Source: an uncultured Clostridium sp. (GTDB taxonomy: Bacteria; Bacillota; Clostridia; Oscillospirales; Butyricicoccaceae). Taken from it: a stretch of 34,077 nt of DNA. Below the pieces are notes generated by a model that worked only from the letters and a program-made list of their open reading frames with translations, was not told the origin of the DNA and ran no database searches. The stretch spans positions 1 through 34,077 of the forward strand of contig CANEGK010000025.1 of the NCBI GenBank assembly GCA_947427035.1. The letters are read 5' to 3'. The position numbers and the translations under genes were made by a program. Below are positions 6,936-15,286 of the stretch, one piece after another (positions within the stretch are counted from its first letter, which is position 1; each line of letters begins with the position of its first letter).

Positions 6936-8135
6936 ATGAAAAAGAAAGCGGCGGTTTTTCTGCTGCTCTCTGCGGTGGTTCTCGCCATGCTGGCCGGGTG
7001 TTCCGGAAAAACGCAGGAGCCGGTGCAGGAGCCGGACACCGGGGGTCAGACGCAGACGCGCCCGCTCGGCAAACATCAAAAGGTCGTATACAGTTTTCAC
7101 ATCAAAAGGGCGGAGGGCAGCAGCCGGGGCCATATCTATATGACCCTGATCAGCGAAGATGTGGAAAAGCCTGAAAACTGGTGCGGGATTGAAATAGGGA
7201 ACACGGACAGCCTGGACGCCTTCCGGGCCCATCATACCTCGGGGCTTCCCAGCAGCGAGCGCTGGAAATCGCCCTTAAAAAACCGCGGCAAATGGGAGAT
7301 GGAAGAACCCTACGCCAGCATGGCCGATGTGGAAGAGGCCGACGTAACGGTCACCTACTCCCGCAGCGGAAAGCAGCTGCGGGCCACCCTGGAGATCGAC
7401 GGGGAAAAGGCGTGGAGCGCGTCGGTAAGGATAGGCGGCCTCAGCGAAAAGACGACGTGTCTGTACCTGTCGACCGATCAGTATATCCTGACAGACATTG
7501 TCTACCAGGACATGGGCTATTTCTGGGAACTGCCGGAAATTTTGCAGGGACTTCTCTTCATAGTGGCGATCCTCGCGGGAATTGCCGCCGTCTGCGTCAT
7601 CCACAATTTCGCCAAAAAGGGCGAGATGAAGCTTTATTACCTTGACGAGCCCTTGCTGGGCGTTCTGATTTCCACCGGGTTTTTCGTCAGCACCGCGGCG
7701 CTGGTTCTGCTGATCGTCGGCCGCAGCCATCCGGACGCATTGTCAAAGCTGTTTTTTGGCTATCTCCCCATACCGCTGGCGGCAGGCGGGGCAGGCTTCT
7801 GGGTTCCCGCGGCGATCAGCGCGGTTTTGATGCTTGTGCTGGGCGGCGTGGTCCTGACACAGGGCTTCGAGGTTGACAACCCTGTGCTGCGGGTTTTGGC
7901 CGCGCTGGGTCTTGGCTTCTGTCACGCGCTCTGGTATTTCACTCTGGTCAATATCGTGCTTCAGTCGCTTGACACGATCATGGCGCTCATTATGATCGGC
8001 CTGTTCGTCGCCGGCATGGGTGTTGTAGTCAACAACAGCGTTGTCAAAACCTATCATGTATACGGCAAAAACGGCTATGTCGGCACCATAACCACTCTGG
8101 AGGCCAAAGAAGAGGAAAAGACAGATAAGAAATAA
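6936..8135 (+). CDS. Membrane lipoprotein of unknown function
   Basis: I do not recognise the family. The 399-residue product starts with a lipoprotein signal (MKKKAAVFLLLSAVVLAMLAGC) whose lipobox cysteine is residue 22. A soluble extracytoplasmic segment of ~170 residues, probably beta-rich, comes next. About five hydrophobic segments follow, beginning with LLFIVAILAGIAAVCVI near residue 205, and the tail is charged and lysine/glutamate-rich. An in-frame ATG 42 nt upstream has no ribosome site, so ATG 6936, next to the signal peptide, is chosen. It has its own promoter and terminator and so stands alone. A lipid-anchored sensor domain joined to a polytopic membrane part is unusual, and no function can be assigned. 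Confidence 0.75.
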   Translation: MKKKAAVFLLLSAVVLAMLAGCSGKTQEPVQEPDTGGQTQTRPLGKHQKVVYSFHIKRAEGSSRGHIYMTLISEDVEKPENWCGIEIGNTDSLDAFRAHHTSGLPSSERWKSPLKNRGKWEMEEPYASMADVEEADVTVTYSRSGKQLRATLEIDGEKAWSASVRIGGLSEKTTCLYLSTDQYILTDIVYQDMGYFWELPEILQGLLFIVAILAGIAAVCVIHNFAKKGEMKLYYLDEPLLGVLISTGFFVSTAALVLLIVGRSHPDALSKLFFGYLPIPLAAGGAGFWVPAAISAVLMLVLGGVVLTQGFEVDNPVLRVLAALGLGFCHALWYFTLVNIVLQSLDTIMALIMIGLFVAGMGVVVNNSVVKTYHVYGKNGYVGTITTLEAKEEEKTDKK

Positions 8136-8158
8136 CCTGCGCAGTACCTATGCTTTGC

Positions 8159-8197
8159 AAAAGGCGCGGCCGGACATCGGGCCGCGCCTTTTTTTCT
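8159..8197 (+). terminator. Terminator of the lipoprotein gene
   Basis: A GGCGCGGCC/GGCCGCGCC stem with an 8-nt loop is followed by a run of seven T, just after the gene ending at 8135. Confidence 0.9.
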
Positions 8198-8211
8198 GTC
8201 TGAAAACATAA

Positions 8212-8797
8212 AAGCACTCCGGAATCACTCTCTTTACGGGAGCGGGCCGGGGCGCTTTTGCCGGGCAGATTTACCGCTATCCGCACCGGTTTTCCGGCGG
8301 ACAGCGCCAGCACGTCTGCATTGCGCGCACCCTGGCGGCGCGGCCCGACTTTATTGTCTGTGACGAGGCGGTTTCAGCGCTTGACATGTCGGTTCAGGCG
8401 CAGATCATCAACCTTCTGTGCGATTTAAAGGAGCGGCGCGGTCTGATCTATGCGTTTATTTCCCACGATTTGAATGCTGTGCGCTTTATCAGCGATGAAG
8501 TCGCCGTGATGTATCTGGGAAAAGTGGTGGAAAAGGCGCCGAGAAAGGGGCTGTTTTCCAATCCGCGCCATCCGTATACGATTGCCCTGCTGCCCTCTGT
8601 GCCTGTTTTCAACACACAGGAAGAAGGCCGGCGCACGAATCCTGTTGGGCGGCGGCATTCCGTCTCCTTCCGACCCGCCGTCCGGCTGCCGGTTTCACAC
8701 GCGCTGTCCGCGCGCGACGGCGGAATGCGCAGAGCATGAACCGGCCCTGCGTGAGATCGCGCCGGGGCACAGCGTGATGTGTGATCGGGTACACTGA
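8212..8797 (+). pseudogene. Remnant of an oligopeptide ABC transporter ATPase (OppF/DppF type)
   Basis: The reading frame opens at 8212 and becomes recognisable at ~8269. It encodes the ABC signature (FSGGQRQ), Walker B (FIVCDE), the D-loop (SALD), the switch histidine (FISHDL) and the HPYT block of the OppF C-terminus. The first half, with Walker A and the Q-loop, is absent. Near 8632 the frame shifts by one base, and the normal C-terminal end ([11 protein letters not shown], then the Cys-rich [12 protein letters not shown]) continues in the next frame to the stop at 8795-8797. Walker B is followed by Ala where Pro is usual. With no start and no ATP-binding loop it cannot work as an ATPase. 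An intact pair exists at 18966-20955. Confidence 0.88.
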
Positions 8798-8918
8798 TAA
8801 AGAAATAAGAGCAAACCGGTATGTTATGGCAAACCGAAAAATCCCTTAAACCATTTTACTTAATGAATTTTTGTGGTTTCCGCTAAAAGCAGCGGTGAAA
8901 ATTCTGGCAGTTTCCCGG

Positions 8919-8947
8919 TTGACAGCAATAACAATATATCATAATAT
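8919..8947 (+). promoter_or_regulatory. Promoter of the hydrolase-pepC1 operon
   Basis: A consensus TTGACA (8919-8924), 17-nt spacer and TAATAT (8942-8947). The 12-bp palindrome ATAATATATTAT (8941-8952) covers the -10 box. AATAACAATATATC (8927-8940) lies in the spacer and recurs, with small changes, at two other promoters of the island, which suggests repressor control. Confidence 0.75.
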
Positions 8948-8977
8948 ATTATCATAAAATAATATAAGAGGTATATT

Positions 8978-9793
8978 ATGAATATTTTGTCGATTTTGTG
9001 CGCCGACCCTGCGGTCATCCGGGCCGCGCAGGCGCCGGTTCCCGAGGAATATGGGGGTAAAGTTCTGCTGTACACCTTCCGCTACCGCAGCGCAGCAGAG
9101 CAAATCGAAGGGATGCTGGCCGTCCCCGCCGGGTTGGACAGCGCTCTGCCTGCGGCGGTGTACTGCCACGGGGGCAACCGCGATTTATCGCCCATGCGGC
9201 CGATTTCGGTCTGCCGTCTTGCGGCGGCCGGATATATCGGCATCGGCAGCCAATATCGCGGCTGTTGCGGCGGCACAGGCTCGGATGAGTTTGGCGGCGC
9301 CGATGTGCTCGACGTCATCCGCCTGATCGATCTGGCGGGCCGTCTGCCCTTTGTCCGCGCAGGCGGCGTGTACATGCAGGGCCATTCGCGCGGGGGAATG
9401 ATGGCCTATCTGTGCGCGGCCTGCGACGCGCGCATCAAAGCGGTCGCCATAGGGGCAGGCCTGGCCGACTGTGTGATGATGTACAATCTGCGCGAGCAGT
9501 CGATGAAGGACGTTTTTCACGAGCTGGTGGGCGGCTCGCCCGATCAGCTGCCCGAAGAATTCCGCCGCCGGTCCGCCGTGTGCTGGCCGGAAAAAATCAC
9601 AGCCCCCGTGCTCATCTGCCAGGGGACCAATGATTGGCGCGTCGACCCGCAGCAGTCGATCAAAATGGCCGAGGCGCTCAGGGCAGCCGGGCGAGAGGTT
9701 CGGCTGGCCCTGTATGACGGGGCGGATCATTCCCTGCAGGGCACGCCTTATATGGAAGATGTCCTCGCCTGGTTTGCGGGTCATCCGTTTTAA
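8978..9793 (+). CDS. Alpha/beta hydrolase of the prolyl-oligopeptidase/dienelactone-hydrolase type
   Basis: A 271-residue serine hydrolase. The nucleophile elbow GHSRGG places Ser137, with Asp219 (GTNDW) and His251 (GADHS) completing the triad; CHGG near residue 63 supplies an oxyanion-hole glycine. Such enzymes cleave peptide, amide or ester bonds of small substrates. There is no signal peptide, so it acts in the cytosol. It is the first gene after a strong promoter and lies 13 nt before a PepC-like peptidase, with which it is surely co-transcribed. The exact substrate class (peptidase S9, acetyl esterase or lactonase) cannot be settled by eye. Confidence 0.85.
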   Translation: MNILSILCADPAVIRAAQAPVPEEYGGKVLLYTFRYRSAAEQIEGMLAVPAGLDSALPAAVYCHGGNRDLSPMRPISVCRLAAAGYIGIGSQYRGCCGGTGSDEFGGADVLDVIRLIDLAGRLPFVRAGGVYMQGHSRGGMMAYLCAACDARIKAVAIGAGLADCVMMYNLREQSMKDVFHELVGGSPDQLPEEFRRRSAVCWPEKITAPVLICQGTNDWRVDPQQSIKMAEALRAAGREVRLALYDGADHSLQGTPYMEDVLAWFAGHPF

Positions 9794-9806
9794 GGAGGAA
9801 ACGAAT

Positions 9807-11138
9807 ATGGAAAACATCTCTGCCGCCCTTTTGGAGCGCTGCCGCACGCAGTTCGCTACAGATACTTCCGCCGCCGCCGCCACGCGCGCCGTCACCCAGG
9901 CCGGCCCCCTGCTGGCGGGTATGGACCCGCAGGCGGTACGCGCTCTGCCCTATGCTTTTTCTGTGGATCTGGGGGAGGACGGCGTGACGGATCAGGGGCA
10001 GAGCCTGCGCTGCTGGGCCTTTGCCTCGCTCAATCCGGTGCGTCAGCATATCGCGCGCACCCTGAATTTGCAGGAGCGCAATTTTGAGCTTTCGCAGAAC
10101 TACATCTATTTTTATGATCAGCTGGAAAAGAGCGGACGCTTTTTAAGCAAGATCATCGCCCGTATCGAAGAACCCCTGGACAGCCTCGATATGCTGCATC
10201 TTCTGCGCCAGCCTGTGGCAGACAGCGGGCAGTGGTATATCTTTGCCGAGCTGGCCCAAAAATACGGCGTTGTGCCCAAATACGTGATGCCCGATACCCA
10301 GTGCTCGCCTGACACACGCTATGTCACCCGCATACTGGGCGACAAGCTTCGCCTGTGCGCCAAGCAGCTGCGTGACAGCTACGCGGCGCACGGCAGCCGC
10401 GGGCAGCTCGAGACGCTGCGCGAGCGGCAGCTGGAAGGGGTTTTCGGTATTCTCTGCCGGTTTCTCGGTCTGCCGCCTTCGGTGTTTACCTTTGAATACC
10501 GCGATCGCTCGGGCGCATTCCACCGTGCGGAAAATATCACGCCGCAGGCCTTTTTCCGCGAATACGGCGGCTGTAATCCCGACGATTATATGATGCTGAT
10601 TCATCATCCGTCGGCAAAGCGGCCTTTTATGCAGACCTATTATCTGGAAGATTACACGGACAAGGCGCCTGTGCGCCCCTGCCCGGCTATTTTGCTCAAT
10701 GCCGACCTGCCGCTTTTCAAGCAGGCCGTCATCAACCAGCTCTGCGCAGGGGAACAGGTCGTCATGGGCTGTGACGTAGCCAAGCAGTCTCATAAGCCGA
10801 CCGGCTATATGGACGCGCAGCTCTATCCGTTTGAAGAGCTGTTCGGCACGGAAATCAATATGAGCAAGGCCGACCGTATTCTGTACAAGGGAACCTGCGG
10901 CACGCACATCATGTCCTTCAGCGGGGTCAATTTGCGGCCCGACGGCCGGCCCGATCGCTGGAAGGTGCAGAACAGCTACGGGCCCGGAATGGGCATAGGC
11001 GGCCATTATGTCATGGCAGACAGCTGGTTTGACGAATACGTCCTCAGCGCCGTGGTGCGCAAAGCTCTCGTTCCTGCGCCGCTGCGCGAAGCCTATGACA
11101 AGGATCCGCTGCCCATGCGCATGAGCGAATGGTATTGA
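9807..11138 (+). CDS. C1B cysteine peptidase, bleomycin hydrolase/aminopeptidase C family (copy 1)
   Basis: A 443-residue cytosolic papain-type aminopeptidase. The catalytic motif DQGQSLRCWAFASLN holds the oxyanion Gln and nucleophile Cys69. His367 (GTHIMSFSGVN) and Asn389 (WKVQNSYG) complete the triad, and the NFELSQNYIYFYDQLEK segment is typical of bleomycin hydrolase and PepC. AAGGAGG at 9792-9798 fixes the ATG at 9807. The C-terminus (PLPMRMSEWY) differs from the classical PepC tail, which lies in the active site and limits cleavage to aminopeptidase action, so specificity may be altered. A paralogue lies at 13926-15242. The gene ends in a strong terminator. Confidence 0.88.
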   Translation: MENISAALLERCRTQFATDTSAAAATRAVTQAGPLLAGMDPQAVRALPYAFSVDLGEDGVTDQGQSLRCWAFASLNPVRQHIARTLNLQERNFELSQNYIYFYDQLEKSGRFLSKIIARIEEPLDSLDMLHLLRQPVADSGQWYIFAELAQKYGVVPKYVMPDTQCSPDTRYVTRILGDKLRLCAKQLRDSYAAHGSRGQLETLRERQLEGVFGILCRFLGLPPSVFTFEYRDRSGAFHRAENITPQAFFREYGGCNPDDYMMLIHHPSAKRPFMQTYYLEDYTDKAPVRPCPAILLNADLPLFKQAVINQLCAGEQVVMGCDVAKQSHKPTGYMDAQLYPFEELFGTEINMSKADRILYKGTCGTHIMSFSGVNLRPDGRPDRWKVQNSYGPGMGIGGHYVMADSWFDEYVLSAVVRKALVPAPLREAYDKDPLPMRMSEWY

Positions 11139-11209
11139 TGCCGCGGCCTGCGCCGCCGCATTGTTTGAGAGGCGTTTCGACCGGAAGAGAAGCGCGCCAT
11201 AAAGAAATG

Positions 11210-11249
11210 AAGGGCAAGACAGACCGTTACGGTCTGTCTTGCCCTTTTC
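11210..11249 (+). terminator. Terminator after pepC copy 1
   Basis: A 17-bp perfect stem (11210-11226 with 11230-11246) with a 3-nt loop, followed by a short T-containing tail. Confidence 0.8.
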
Positions 11250-11498
11250 GTGTTGTACAAACACGCTTATGATACTTTCGGGGAAAATATTTGCGTGAGC
11301 GTGTGGTGCTGTTTTACCACACCGGCCGTAACCGCATCCTAAATCAAGAACGCGTTATCATACCCGTTGTTCACCGCTATGCCCCTCCGGGCTTCGGTTT
11401 GTTGATGACCCCATTATAAAGTGCTGCCCGCTAAAAAGCAGCTGCTTTTTAGCGGGTATGAATTCCCTTATGGCGCGGTCTCCAACCGAAGCGGCTTT
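11250..11498. other. Gene-free stretch with a 30-bp perfect palindrome
   Basis: I see no gene here. It contains a hairpin GTGTGGT/ACCACAC (11301-11307 with 11316-11322) and a perfect 30-bp palindrome (11427-11456) whose halves are CCCGCTAAAAAGCAG and its complement. The palindrome may end the minus-strand nitroreductase transcript, but no clear T-run follows it on either side. The remainder shows no protein similarity I can name. Confidence 0.5.
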
Positions 11499-12287
11499 TT
11501 ATGTCTGCTGCCCGGGGTAGGGGCTTTTCAGCCAGTCCTCAAACATCGCATGTACGCTGCGCGCGCGTTCAAAAGACAGCCAGCTGCCCAGGCGGCGCAC
11601 ATAGTAGCGCCCCACATATTCTTCGGCGGACATGACGGGTTCGCCATCAGCTCCGCGCGGAACGAGCGGACGAATCATGTCGAGCAGCCGCTCGTCAGGC
11701 AGCTCGGCGTAGCGGTCGCGGTGTACCACAGGCGCGTCAATGCGCGGCGTGCGGCCTTTGGGGGGCGCAGCCGGCCGCCCGAACACGCACAGCGTCACCG
11801 GCATGACGTACTTGGGCAGAGCAAACAGCTCTTTGATCTGCCGGTGGTTGATGATGATATCGGCGATAAAGCAGGAGCCGATGCCGAGCGATTGGGCGGC
11901 GATGACCATATTTTCGGCGGCGAGCAGCGCGTCGACGGCCGACAGGAGCAGCTCGTCCTCGCGCGGGATGTTGATATCCACCCCCAGGGTCCGGACGTAC
12001 TTACGGAAAAGCCGGAACCACCGGCTGTAATCGGCCAGAATGACATAAACGCCCGGTGCGGACGCGATGAAGCGCTGGCTGTCGCACAAAGCGGCCAGCT
12101 TTTCCTTGAGCGCCGGCTCGCGGACGTCGATGAGAGAAAACTTGGACATTTTGCCGCCGTTGGGGGCGCGCAGTGCGGCAGAGGTGATGATTTCGCGCTC
12201 CGGTTCGGTGATGGAATCGGGAATAAAGGCGCGGACGGATGCGCGCTCCTCCAGAAGGCGAATGGTTTCGTTGGCGTAGTCCGGCAC
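11499..12287 (-). CDS. Nitroreductase-family flavoprotein
   Basis: A 262-residue FMN-dependent oxidoreductase of the nitroreductase superfamily. The N-terminal FMN-binding ERASVRAF, the AALRAPNGGKMSKF segment, and the central ALLAAENMVIAAQSLGIGSC stretch followed by the ALPKYVMPVTLCVFGRP block are family hallmarks. A GTG start at 12287 is preferred: AAAGGGGG lies 8 nt upstream, and the gene then begins only 14 nt after the M20 gene, giving an M20-nitroreductase operon. Such proteins reduce nitro groups, quinones, flavins or C=C bonds with NAD(P)H. It lacks the extra N-terminal domain present in the two paralogues at 20969-22726. Confidence 0.85.
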   Translation of the reverse strand: MPDYANETIRLLEERASVRAFIPDSITEPEREIITSAALRAPNGGKMSKFSLIDVREPALKEKLAALCDSQRFIASAPGVYVILADYSRWFRLFRKYVRTLGVDINIPREDELLLSAVDALLAAENMVIAAQSLGIGSCFIADIIINHRQIKELFALPKYVMPVTLCVFGRPAAPPKGRTPRIDAPVVHRDRYAELPDERLLDMIRPLVPRGADGEPVMSAEEYVGRYYVRRLGSWLSFERARSVHAMFEDWLKSPYPGQQT

Positions 12288-12301
12288 GGCGGCAGCCCCC
12301 T

Positions 12302-13678
12302 TTACGGGCGGGGCCGCGGCTGCGGCACCGGGAGATCGTCGGGGATGGGGCACTGGTAGACCTTTTCACCCATAGAGGCGGCGAACTCCGCTTTGGCCGC
12401 CCGGATGATGTCGGGCTGCTCGACGGCGCGGACAGCGGCCAGCGCCAGCGTCCGCGCGCCGTACAGCATCCCTTTGATGCCGATGCTGCTGCCGCAGCAG
12501 GCCGTGACCTGCCAGCTGTGGCCGCCCGAGGCAAGGTTGCTCATCACGGTATTGGCCGAGGCGCACGGCACAATGTGCATGACTTCGGCCACGTCGGTCG
12601 AGGCAGAGCCGTCGCGGTTGCCAATGGGCAGAACCTCGGTGCATAGAGGCGTTTTGTGCACAGCGGGGTTGTAGTGCGGGCTGTTGCGGTTGAGCGCGTC
12701 GGCAAAACGCAGCTCTTCTTCCGTCCACTCGGGCAGGCCGCTGTCCAGCAGACACTGGTGTAAAAGCCCGGTCAGGACGTGGTTGGGCATGGTTTCGTAG
12801 CAGCCGCCGAGGTATTCGACCTCGACCGACGTGCCGGTCATTTTGGCCGCGCCCTCGGCCACGCCGACAAGGCGGCGGTAGGTGTCTTCAATCGATTCGC
12901 GCGACAGCGCCCGCACATAATACCAGACCGCAGCCCGATCGGGCACGATGTTGGGGGCCGTTCCCCCGTCGGTGATGACATAGTGGATGCGGGTGTCAGG
13001 GGTGACGTGCTCGCGCAGATAATTGGCGCCCACATTCATCAGCTCGACGGCGTCGAGCGCGCTGCGGCCGTTGTGCGGGTCGCCGCCCGCATGGGCTGTG
13101 CGGCCGTGAAAATGGAAAACGGCGCTGTTCAGCCCGGCGCTGCGGCCGACACTGACCGAATTGACCGACGAGCCGTGCCATGAAAAGGCGATGTCCAGCT
13201 CGCGGAAGGCGCCGCCCCTCGCCATAAAGCCCTTGCCGGTCAGGCGCTCTTCAGCCGGGCAGCCGTAATATACGACCGTTGCCTGTATATTTCGCTGCCG
13301 CAGCTCTTCCTTGAGCCCATATGCCGCGGCCAGCGGGGCGGCGCACAGAAGATTGTGGCCGCACCCCTGCCCCGGCCCGCCCGGCTGCGCCGGTTCCTGC
13401 ACGGCGCCGACCTTCTGGCTCAGTCCTGGCAGCGCGTCCAGCTCGCCCAGAAAGCCGATGACCGGCCCGCCGCTCCCCCAAAAGGCGCGCAGCGCAGTCG
13501 GCATACCATATACCGGCGTCTGGACGGAAAAGCCGAGCTCGGCGGCCAGCTCGGCCGTTCGCCGGCAGGCGTTGACCTCGTCAAATGCGATTTCAGGATC
13601 TTCCCAGTTTTGCAATGCCAGCGCCTCGAAGAGGGCGCTTTTTTGTGCGATGGCGTTGAATGCAATGTTTCCCGACAT
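12302..13678 (-). CDS. M20 family amidohydrolase, AbgB-like
   Basis: A 458-residue zinc hydrolase similar to AbgB, the p-aminobenzoyl-glutamate hydrolase subunit, and related amidohydrolases. Metal-binding and catalytic motifs are GELDALPG (78-85), GCGHN (105-109) and PAEE (141-144). GRTAHAGGDPHNGRSALDAV marks the dimerisation domain, and ASTDVAEV and ASGGHSWQ lie near the C-terminus. It cleaves an amide or aminoacyl bond in the cytosol. The start ATG 13678 has AAAGGAG upstream. It is divergent from the second PepC gene across an AT-rich regulatory region and is followed by a nitroreductase. The real amide substrate is unknown. Confidence 0.87.
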   Translation of the reverse strand: MSGNIAFNAIAQKSALFEALALQNWEDPEIAFDEVNACRRTAELAAELGFSVQTPVYGMPTALRAFWGSGGPVIGFLGELDALPGLSQKVGAVQEPAQPGGPGQGCGHNLLCAAPLAAAYGLKEELRQRNIQATVVYYGCPAEERLTGKGFMARGGAFRELDIAFSWHGSSVNSVSVGRSAGLNSAVFHFHGRTAHAGGDPHNGRSALDAVELMNVGANYLREHVTPDTRIHYVITDGGTAPNIVPDRAAVWYYVRALSRESIEDTYRRLVGVAEGAAKMTGTSVEVEYLGGCYETMPNHVLTGLLHQCLLDSGLPEWTEEELRFADALNRNSPHYNPAVHKTPLCTEVLPIGNRDGSASTDVAEVMHIVPCASANTVMSNLASGGHSWQVTACCGSSIGIKGMLYGARTLALAAVRAVEQPDIIRAAKAEFAASMGEKVYQCPIPDDLPVPQPRPRP

Positions 13679-13710
13679 GGATGTTCTCCTTTCCTATGGG
13701 CATTAAAAAT

Positions 13711-13739
13711 ATTGTATATCTAAAAACAAAAAAATACAA
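13711..13739 (-). promoter_or_regulatory. Promoter of the M20-nitroreductase operon, with inverted repeat
   Basis: On the minus strand TTGTAT (13739-13734) and TACAAT (13716-13711) are separated by 17 nt. The same bases form an inverted repeat, ATTGTAT/ATACAAT (13711-13717 and 13734-13740), that covers both promoter boxes, a natural place for a repressor dimer. Confidence 0.55.
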
Positions 13740-13837
13740 TGGGGTTGACATCTCGCTTTTTTACTATAAATTAGATAAAATATTTATACATATATAACAA
13801 AATTGTAATAAGATGAGTATTTTCATTTGATGTTGTA

Positions 13838-13865
13838 TTGACAATTTTGAACGGGAGAATATAAT
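13838..13865 (+). promoter_or_regulatory. Promoter of the pepC2-importer operon
   Basis: TTGACA (13838-13843), 16-nt spacer, TATAAT (13860-13865). A second, weaker candidate is TTGACA (13745-13750) with TAAATT (13767-13772). Confidence 0.65.
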
Positions 13866-13867
13866 TG

Positions 13868-13895
13868 AATTATTGTTTCATCAAAAACAATAATT
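13868..13895. promoter_or_regulatory. Inverted repeat downstream of the pepC2 promoter, likely operator
   Basis: AATTATTGTTT and AAACAATAATT form perfect 11-nt arms around a 6-nt spacer, lying directly after the -10 box. The right half contains AAAAACAATA (13883-13892), a motif shared with the promoters at 8927 and 22807. It could also fold as an RNA hairpin followed by GTTTTT and act as an attenuator. Confidence 0.5.
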
Positions 13896-13925
13896 GTTTT
13901 TGACATGGATGATGGAGGTGGATTG

Positions 13926-15242
13926 ATGAACCATTACCAAGCCGTAGACACAGCCCTTCTCGACGAATGCTCCCGCACGTGGGCGCAGGATGAAGCGGGG
14001 CACCGCGCCGCCGACGCGCTGGCCGGCGCATCGCTGCACGACGTGGCCTTTGACCACACGGCGAAAGGCCGGCTGCCCTTTGCGTTTTCCCTGGATCTGA
14101 ACCCCGAGGGGGTGACGGATCAGGGAATCAGCCTGCGCTGCTGGGCCTTTGCCTTTTTGAATGTGGCGCGGCACAACGTCGTGCGGGCCCTGAACCTGGC
14201 GGACCGGGCCTTTGAGCTTTCCCAATGCTACATTTACTTTTACGACCAGCTGGAAAAGAGCAATCGCTTTTTAAACCGCATGATCCGCTTTGCCGACCGG
14301 CCGCTGGACGACCGCCTGGTGTCTTCCGGCCTGCGCGAGCCGATCAGCGATTACGGCTACCTCAGCTTTCTGATGCTGGCGGGCAAGTACGGCGTCGTAC
14401 CCAAAAGCGTCATGCCCGATACCTTCTGCCTGCCGGACACCCGCCCGGTCACCCGCATCCTCAGCATGAAGCTCCGCTGGTGCGCGCGCGAACTGCGCAG
14501 CCTGCACGCCGCCGGCCGGTGTGCGGAAGAGCTTCAGCAGGCAAAACGGGGGATGCTGCGCGATATTTACGGTATACTTTGCCGTTTTCTCGGCGAACCG
14601 CCCCGCAGCTTCACCTTCGAATACCGCGACGCGCAGGGCGAATTTCACCGTCTGGACGGGCTTACGCCGCAGGTGTTTTTTAAGAATTACTGCGGTATTG
14701 ACCCGGACGATTACGTCGAGATATCGCATTTGCCGCAGGAAAAGACGCCCTTCGGCGAGCGCTATTACCGGCAGGATGTCCCGGGCGAGCCCATGCCGCC
14801 CGACGCGCGTCCGCGCCTCAATTTGTGCATGAGCGACATCAAGGCTGCCGTCATAGCCCAGCTGTGCGCGGGCGAGCAGGTGACCTTTGGCAGCGACGTC
14901 GCCAAGTTTTCTTCAAAAACCCTGGGGTATATGGACACAGAGCTTTTCCATTACGAAAAGCTGTTTGACACCCCGCTGATGATGGAAAAGCCCGACTCGC
15001 TCGACTACCAGTGGACCAGCGGCACCCATATTATGTGCTTCGACGGCGTCAACTTGGGGCCCGACGGGAGGCCGGAGCGCTGGAAGGTGCAGAACAGCTA
15101 CGGCGCGGACATGGGCATCGGCGGCCATTACGTCATGGCGGACAGCTGGTTTGATCAGTACGTCGTCAGCGTCACGGTCCGCAGGCAATACCTGCCGGAG
15201 CACGTCCTTCCCTGGCTGGAAAAAGCGCCGCTCCCATTATAG
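13926..15242 (+). CDS. C1B cysteine peptidase, bleomycin hydrolase/aminopeptidase C family (copy 2)
   Basis: A 438-residue paralogue of the peptidase at 9807-11138, with nucleophile Cys72 in DQGISLRCWAFAFLN, His368 in SGTHIMCFDGVN and Asn390 in RWKVQNSYG. The two copies are alike along their whole length, for example FELSQ-YIYFYDQLEKS and GGHYVMADSWFD, but differ in surface loops and C-terminus. Here the tail ends WLEKAPLPL rather than in the classical PepC C-terminus. GGAGGT at 13914-13919 supports ATG 13926 over an ATG 21 nt upstream. It heads the operon with the importer, so it probably hydrolyses peptides or amides that the transporter brings in. Two copies suggest two specificities or a multi-step breakdown. 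Confidence 0.88.
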   Translation: MNHYQAVDTALLDECSRTWAQDEAGHRAADALAGASLHDVAFDHTAKGRLPFAFSLDLNPEGVTDQGISLRCWAFAFLNVARHNVVRALNLADRAFELSQCYIYFYDQLEKSNRFLNRMIRFADRPLDDRLVSSGLREPISDYGYLSFLMLAGKYGVVPKSVMPDTFCLPDTRPVTRILSMKLRWCARELRSLHAAGRCAEELQQAKRGMLRDIYGILCRFLGEPPRSFTFEYRDAQGEFHRLDGLTPQVFFKNYCGIDPDDYVEISHLPQEKTPFGERYYRQDVPGEPMPPDARPRLNLCMSDIKAAVIAQLCAGEQVTFGSDVAKFSSKTLGYMDTELFHYEKLFDTPLMMEKPDSLDYQWTSGTHIMCFDGVNLGPDGRPERWKVQNSYGADMGIGGHYVMADSWFDQYVVSVTVRRQYLPEHVLPWLEKAPLPL

Positions 15243-15286
15243 TAAATTAAATTTGTAAAAGATCAATTTTGAAAGGAGAAAACAAA

